Shown piece after piece: positions 29,754 through 31,501 of a DNA stretch of 31,501 nucleotides (the stretch's first letter is position 1; each line of letters starts with the position of its first letter). The notes under the pieces were generated by a model that was not told the origin of the DNA, made no database searches, and saw only the letters and a list, made by a program, of their open reading frames with translations. The position numbers and the translations under genes are program-made. The stretch is from a virus. Where the stretch lies: positions 1 to 31,501 of IMG/VR virus record IMGVR_UViG_3300046501_000129. One strand, written 5' to 3'.

Positions 29754-29818
29754 CAAAATAATTTCGAATTCCCCGTTGACAACGACGGGGAATTTTTCTA
29801 TGTTTAAAGCATAGAGAG
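29754..29818 (+). promoter_or_regulatory. Early promoter cassette, copy 6
   Basis: Upstream element CAAAATAATTTCGAATT, -35 TTGACA (29776-29781), 17-base spacer, -10 TATGTT (29799-29804), TAAAGC, ATAGAGAGAAACGAA from 29811. It begins the second early region. Confidence 0.88.
29767..29797 (+). terminator. Terminator hairpin with the next promoter's -35 in its loop
   Basis: AATTCCCCG (29767-29775) pairs perfectly with CGGGGAATT (29786-29794); five T run 29793-29797. The ten-base loop TTGACAACGA begins with the -35 box TTGACA of early promoter copy 6. Same design as at 1450-1483. Confidence 0.75.
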
Positions 29819-29838
29819 AAACGAAGAGAGAGACGAAG

Positions 29839-30078
29839 ATGAAAGTGACGATCAAGCCAGTCCGTTTCACCGACAAGAAGCAAGTCTTCCATGACGGCGT
29901 CCTGTACGCCACCTACGTTTTCGTTCGCACTCGTAACATCGTCATGAAGGGACACTCTCGTGTCCTGAATGTCGCCAGTGACGGCGAAGTCAAGTATGCT
30001 GACGGTCGCACTGCTGACCTTAGCTTCTATTCGTGGGCGGCTGATGTCGCTCGTGACTTCCGTAACGGCTCCCTCTAA
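29839..30078 (+). CDS. Small basic early protein of unknown function, 79 aa
   Basis: First gene after promoter copy 6, with GAGAGAGACGAAG before the ATG. Product is basic and beta-rich at the front (MKVTIKPVRFTDKKQVFHDGVLYATYVFVRTR), with a helical end (YSWAADVARDFRNG). No family recognised. Followed by another early gene after 13 bases. Confidence 0.75.
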   Translation: MKVTIKPVRFTDKKQVFHDGVLYATYVFVRTRNIVMKGHSRVLNVASDGEVKYADGRTADLSFYSWAADVARDFRNGSL

Positions 30079-30091
30079 GAAAGGTTCTCCA

Positions 30092-30334
30092 ATGCCGACC
30101 CCAAGCGCATCCATGATCGAAGCCATCCTCAACATGTCTGCCGAAGGCAAGACCGCTGCTGAGATCGCCGAAGAACTGTACATCTCCGAATGCGATAGCC
30201 TTGCGGCTGATGCCGAAGACGATAGCGATGAAGCAATCTCCCGCCGCTACGGTATCAGTGAAGACGACCGTTATGACAGTCGCGGTTGCGAATTGCTGCC
30301 TCGCCTCAACGATGCCGGTGAACCCAACTGGTAA
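30092..30334 (+). CDS. Small acidic early protein of unknown function, 80 aa
   Basis: ATG at 30092 follows GAAAGGTTCTCC, the shared early initiation leader; upstream codons in the frame overlap the previous gene. The product is very acidic. It carries a segment resembling a helix-turn-helix opening (GKTAAEIAEELYISE, about 19-33), then an Asp/Glu-rich region and CELLPRL. HTH assignment is tentative. Its TAA lies at the first bases of the promoter remnant that follows. Confidence 0.72.
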   Translation: MPTPSASMIEAILNMSAEGKTAAEIAEELYISECDSLAADAEDDSDEAISRRYGISEDDRYDSRGCELLPRLNDAGEPNW

Positions 30335-30350
30335 TAATTTGAAATTCCCT
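30333..30350 (+). promoter_or_regulatory. Remnant of an early promoter cassette (no -35/-10)
   Basis: AATAATTTGAAATTCCCT is identical to 30885-30902 of promoter copy 7, but the sequence then jumps straight to GAGAAAGG, the ribosome site of the next gene. The -35, -10 and start motif are missing, as if deleted internally. Confidence 0.75.
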
Positions 30351-30365
30351 GAGAAAGGCTCTCCG

Positions 30366-30620
30366 ATGACCAAGACACTTCCTCCGATCACCAACGACGA
30401 AAAAGCTTTGATCCTCCCATTCATCAAGGAGTGCTTCGGTGGTCCCGTCGATTTAGAAAACGGATTCATCTACTACAAGCAACCGGGCAAACAGAACGCC
30501 TACCCTGTCGGTCACTACGGCATCGCCACGGTTCCAGACTTTTACAACATGATCTATGCTAGCGATGTGACTGGCGATTCGGATGCCCTGATCGTCGCCC
30601 TAGAGAGGAATTTGAAATGA
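30366..30620 (+). CDS. Early protein of unknown function, 84 aa, paralogue A
   Basis: ATG at 30366 after GAAAGGCTCTCC. It shares a clear layout with the next gene: LPPI near the start, a helix ending in F(I)(K/N)xCF, PVD, IYYK, (Y/F)PVGxYG(I/V), then the near-identical YASDVTGDSD(A/V)LIVA. No catalytic motif recognised. Start of the following gene lies in its stop (ATGA). Function unknown; the pair is a tandem duplication. Confidence 0.78.
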   Translation: MTKTLPPITNDEKALILPFIKECFGGPVDLENGFIYYKQPGKQNAYPVGHYGIATVPDFYNMIYASDVTGDSDALIVALERNLK

Positions 30621-30889
30621 CCTACTACAAGCTTCCTCCGATCCGCCCCAACGAAATTGACGCGTTGCTGCCCCACATCAACAAGTGTTTCATGTGTCCT
30701 GTCGATATGTGTGACGGGGCGATATACTACAAAGGCGGCGAGTTTCCTGTCGGCTACTACGGCGTCTCCGACAATCCCGAAATCCACAATTGCGTTTATG
30801 CCAGTGATGTGACCGGCGACTCGGACGTTCTGATCGTCGCCTTTCATCGCCTTGCCCGGAAGGATGCCTTCCCAAAAAATTCGAAATAA
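30617..30889 (+). CDS. Early protein of unknown function, 90 aa, paralogue B
   Basis: Starts four bases inside paralogue A. Conserved with A from LPPI to LIVA, including YASDVTGDSD at about 56-65; differs by three extra cysteines (CFMC, DMC and NC) that could bind metal, and by a basic end RLARKDAFPKNSK. The final Asn-Ser-Lys-stop is encoded by the upstream element of promoter copy 7, as at 1445. Function unknown. Confidence 0.78.
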   Translation: MTYYKLPPIRPNEIDALLPHINKCFMCPVDMCDGAIYYKGGEFPVGYYGVSDNPEIHNCVYASDVTGDSDVLIVAFHRLARKDAFPKNSK

Positions 30890-30946
30890 TTTGAAATTCC
30901 CTCTTGACTGGAATCGGAATTCGTTCTAATTTCTAATCATAGAGAG
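30883..30946 (+). promoter_or_regulatory. Early promoter cassette, copy 7
   Basis: GAAATAATTTGAAATT (30883-30898), -35 TTGACT (30904-30909), 17-base spacer with GAATTCGTTC, -10 TAATTT (30927-30932), CTAATC, ATAGAGAGAAACGA from 30939. It overlaps the end of paralogue B and drives gene 30969. Confidence 0.87.
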
Positions 30947-30968
30947 AAACGAAGAAAGAGAGATTGTC

Positions 30969-31163
30969 ATGAGCCTGAACAAGAAGAACGCCGCCGACCT
31001 CGCCAGTGCATGGGCTAAGTTCTACCATGCCGCCATGACCGCCGACGCTTCCGCCATCAAGTCTTTCGCCGACGCGCTGAAAGCCGCCCAGTCTGCATCG
31101 TCCGTCGTCCTGTGGGCAGACGAGATGATCGACATGAAAGTCGCCGAACTGACCAAGAAGTAA
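30969..31163 (+). CDS. Small Ala-rich early protein of unknown function, 64 aa
   Basis: First gene after promoter copy 7, with AGAAAGAGAGA upstream of the ATG. The product is Ala/Lys/Ser-rich and should be fully helical (ADLASAWAKFYHAAMTAD, SAIKSFADALKAAQSAS, ADEMIDMKVAELTKK), compatible with a small helical bundle. No motif recognised; function unknown. Confidence 0.75.
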   Translation: MSLNKKNAADLASAWAKFYHAAMTADASAIKSFADALKAAQSASSVVLWADEMIDMKVAELTKK

Positions 31164-31197
31164 TCCAGTCCTCTTTAAGCCAAGAAAGGCTTTTCAA

Positions 31198-31501
31198 ATG
31201 ATCCCGAACGTTCATGAGTTTGACCGCGAAATTCCTGCCGGTAAGGTGCTGGTCGCCGAATACGGCACCGTTGAAGGCGAACGCTTTGCCAAGAGCGAAG
31301 TTCTCGCCACCAAGCTTGCTGGTTTCAGAGGCAAGACCGAATACCGCCTTGAAGCTGTTTCTGCCGGTTGGCAGATCGCCGGTTCGATGCTCCGTTGGGA
31401 TAACGGTTTCTTCGCCGTCCGCTTCGAAGATGGCAACAGCCGCCATGGTCGCGGTTTCAAAACCTACGAAGAAGCCATCACCGCCTTCGACAAAGTCCAG
31501 A
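31198..31501 (+). CDS. Unknown early protein, 5' part (runs off right edge)
   Basis: ATG at 31198 follows AAGAAAGGCTTTTCAA, again the shared early initiation leader. About 101 residues are visible and the frame is open at the edge. The product is beta-rich with Trp and Phe (GWQIAGSMLRWDNGFFAVRFEDGN), then a helix EEAITAFDKV. No family recognised. It follows gene 30969 by 34 bases in the same direction. Confidence 0.72.
   Translation, partial: MIPNVHEFDREIPAGKVLVAEYGTVEGERFAKSEVLATKLAGFRGKTEYRLEAVSAGWQIAGSMLRWDNGFFAVRFEDGNSRHGRGFKTYEEAITAFDKVQ

Noticed and set aside
1-31501. tRNA genes, CRISPR arrays, insertion sequences, integrase or att sites
   Set aside because: No cloverleaf-type sequence ending in CCA, regularly spaced direct repeats, transposase or integrase frame was found by reading; the only mobile-type gene is the HNH endonuclease.

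Overview
The window is part of the genome of a T4-superfamily contractile-tailed phage. The evidence is the syntenic T4 blocks 19-20-67-68-21-22-23, uvsY-uvsW, 55-47-46-45-44-62-regA and 43-uvsX-41, each with recognisable motifs. There are no host-type housekeeping genes, no tRNAs and no CRISPR array. Gene density is very high, with many 1-4 base stop/start overlaps. GC looks to be around 50%. The overall style suggests an alphaproteobacterial (possibly rhizobial) host, but that is an inference from family resemblance, not something the sequence proves.

Layout. (1) Bases 2-757: C-terminal end of a virion surface or fibre-like protein with a short tandem repeat. (2) Bases 770-3220: plus-strand early region of small unknown genes, driven by copies of a conserved promoter cassette and closed by a strong terminator at 3191-3219. 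(3) Bases 3201-5922, minus strand: a five-gene early operon containing a stand-alone DUF262 protein, two further small genes, and a membrane protein/lipoprotein pair. (4) Bases 6001-11988: late virion genes for tail tube, portal, prohead core, protease, scaffold and major capsid protein. CTAAATA late-promoter motifs precede the tail tube, scaffold and capsid genes, and a terminator follows the capsid gene. (5) Bases 11970-12188: one small minus-strand gene. Bases 12255-15096: a second tail-tube-like late gene under TATAAATA, then uvsY, uvsW and an unknown gene. (6) Bases 15219-22870: a consensus sigma70-type promoter, then the late sigma factor gp55, the Mre11/Rad50-like pair gp47/gp46, a glycosyltransferase-like gene, sliding clamp, clamp loader and RegA. 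(7) Bases 22870-26598: dUTPase, a minus-strand HNH homing-endonuclease-like gene with its own late promoter, and DNA polymerase gp43. (8) Bases 26601-29748: a promoter, then uvsX, helicase gp41 and small genes. (9) Bases 29754-31501: a second early region using the same cassette, including a tandem pair of paralogues.

How it fits together. Host RNA polymerase probably reads the early cassettes (TTGACN, 17-base spacer, TANNNN, 6 bases, ATAGAG) and the sigma70-like promoters ahead of gene 55 and uvsX. The gp45 clamp and gp55 then switch transcription to CTAAATA/TATAAATA promoters ahead of virion genes. The replication block encodes most of a T4-type replisome and its recombination-dependent replication machinery: polymerase, clamp, loader, helicase, UvsX, UvsY, UvsW and gp46/47.

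The most unusual material is the regulatory DNA. The early promoter cassette recurs seven times, sometimes supplies the stop codon of the gene before it, twice carries a terminator hairpin that encloses the -35 box, and survives once as a decapitated remnant. This suggests a modular unit by which early genes are shuffled and duplicated.
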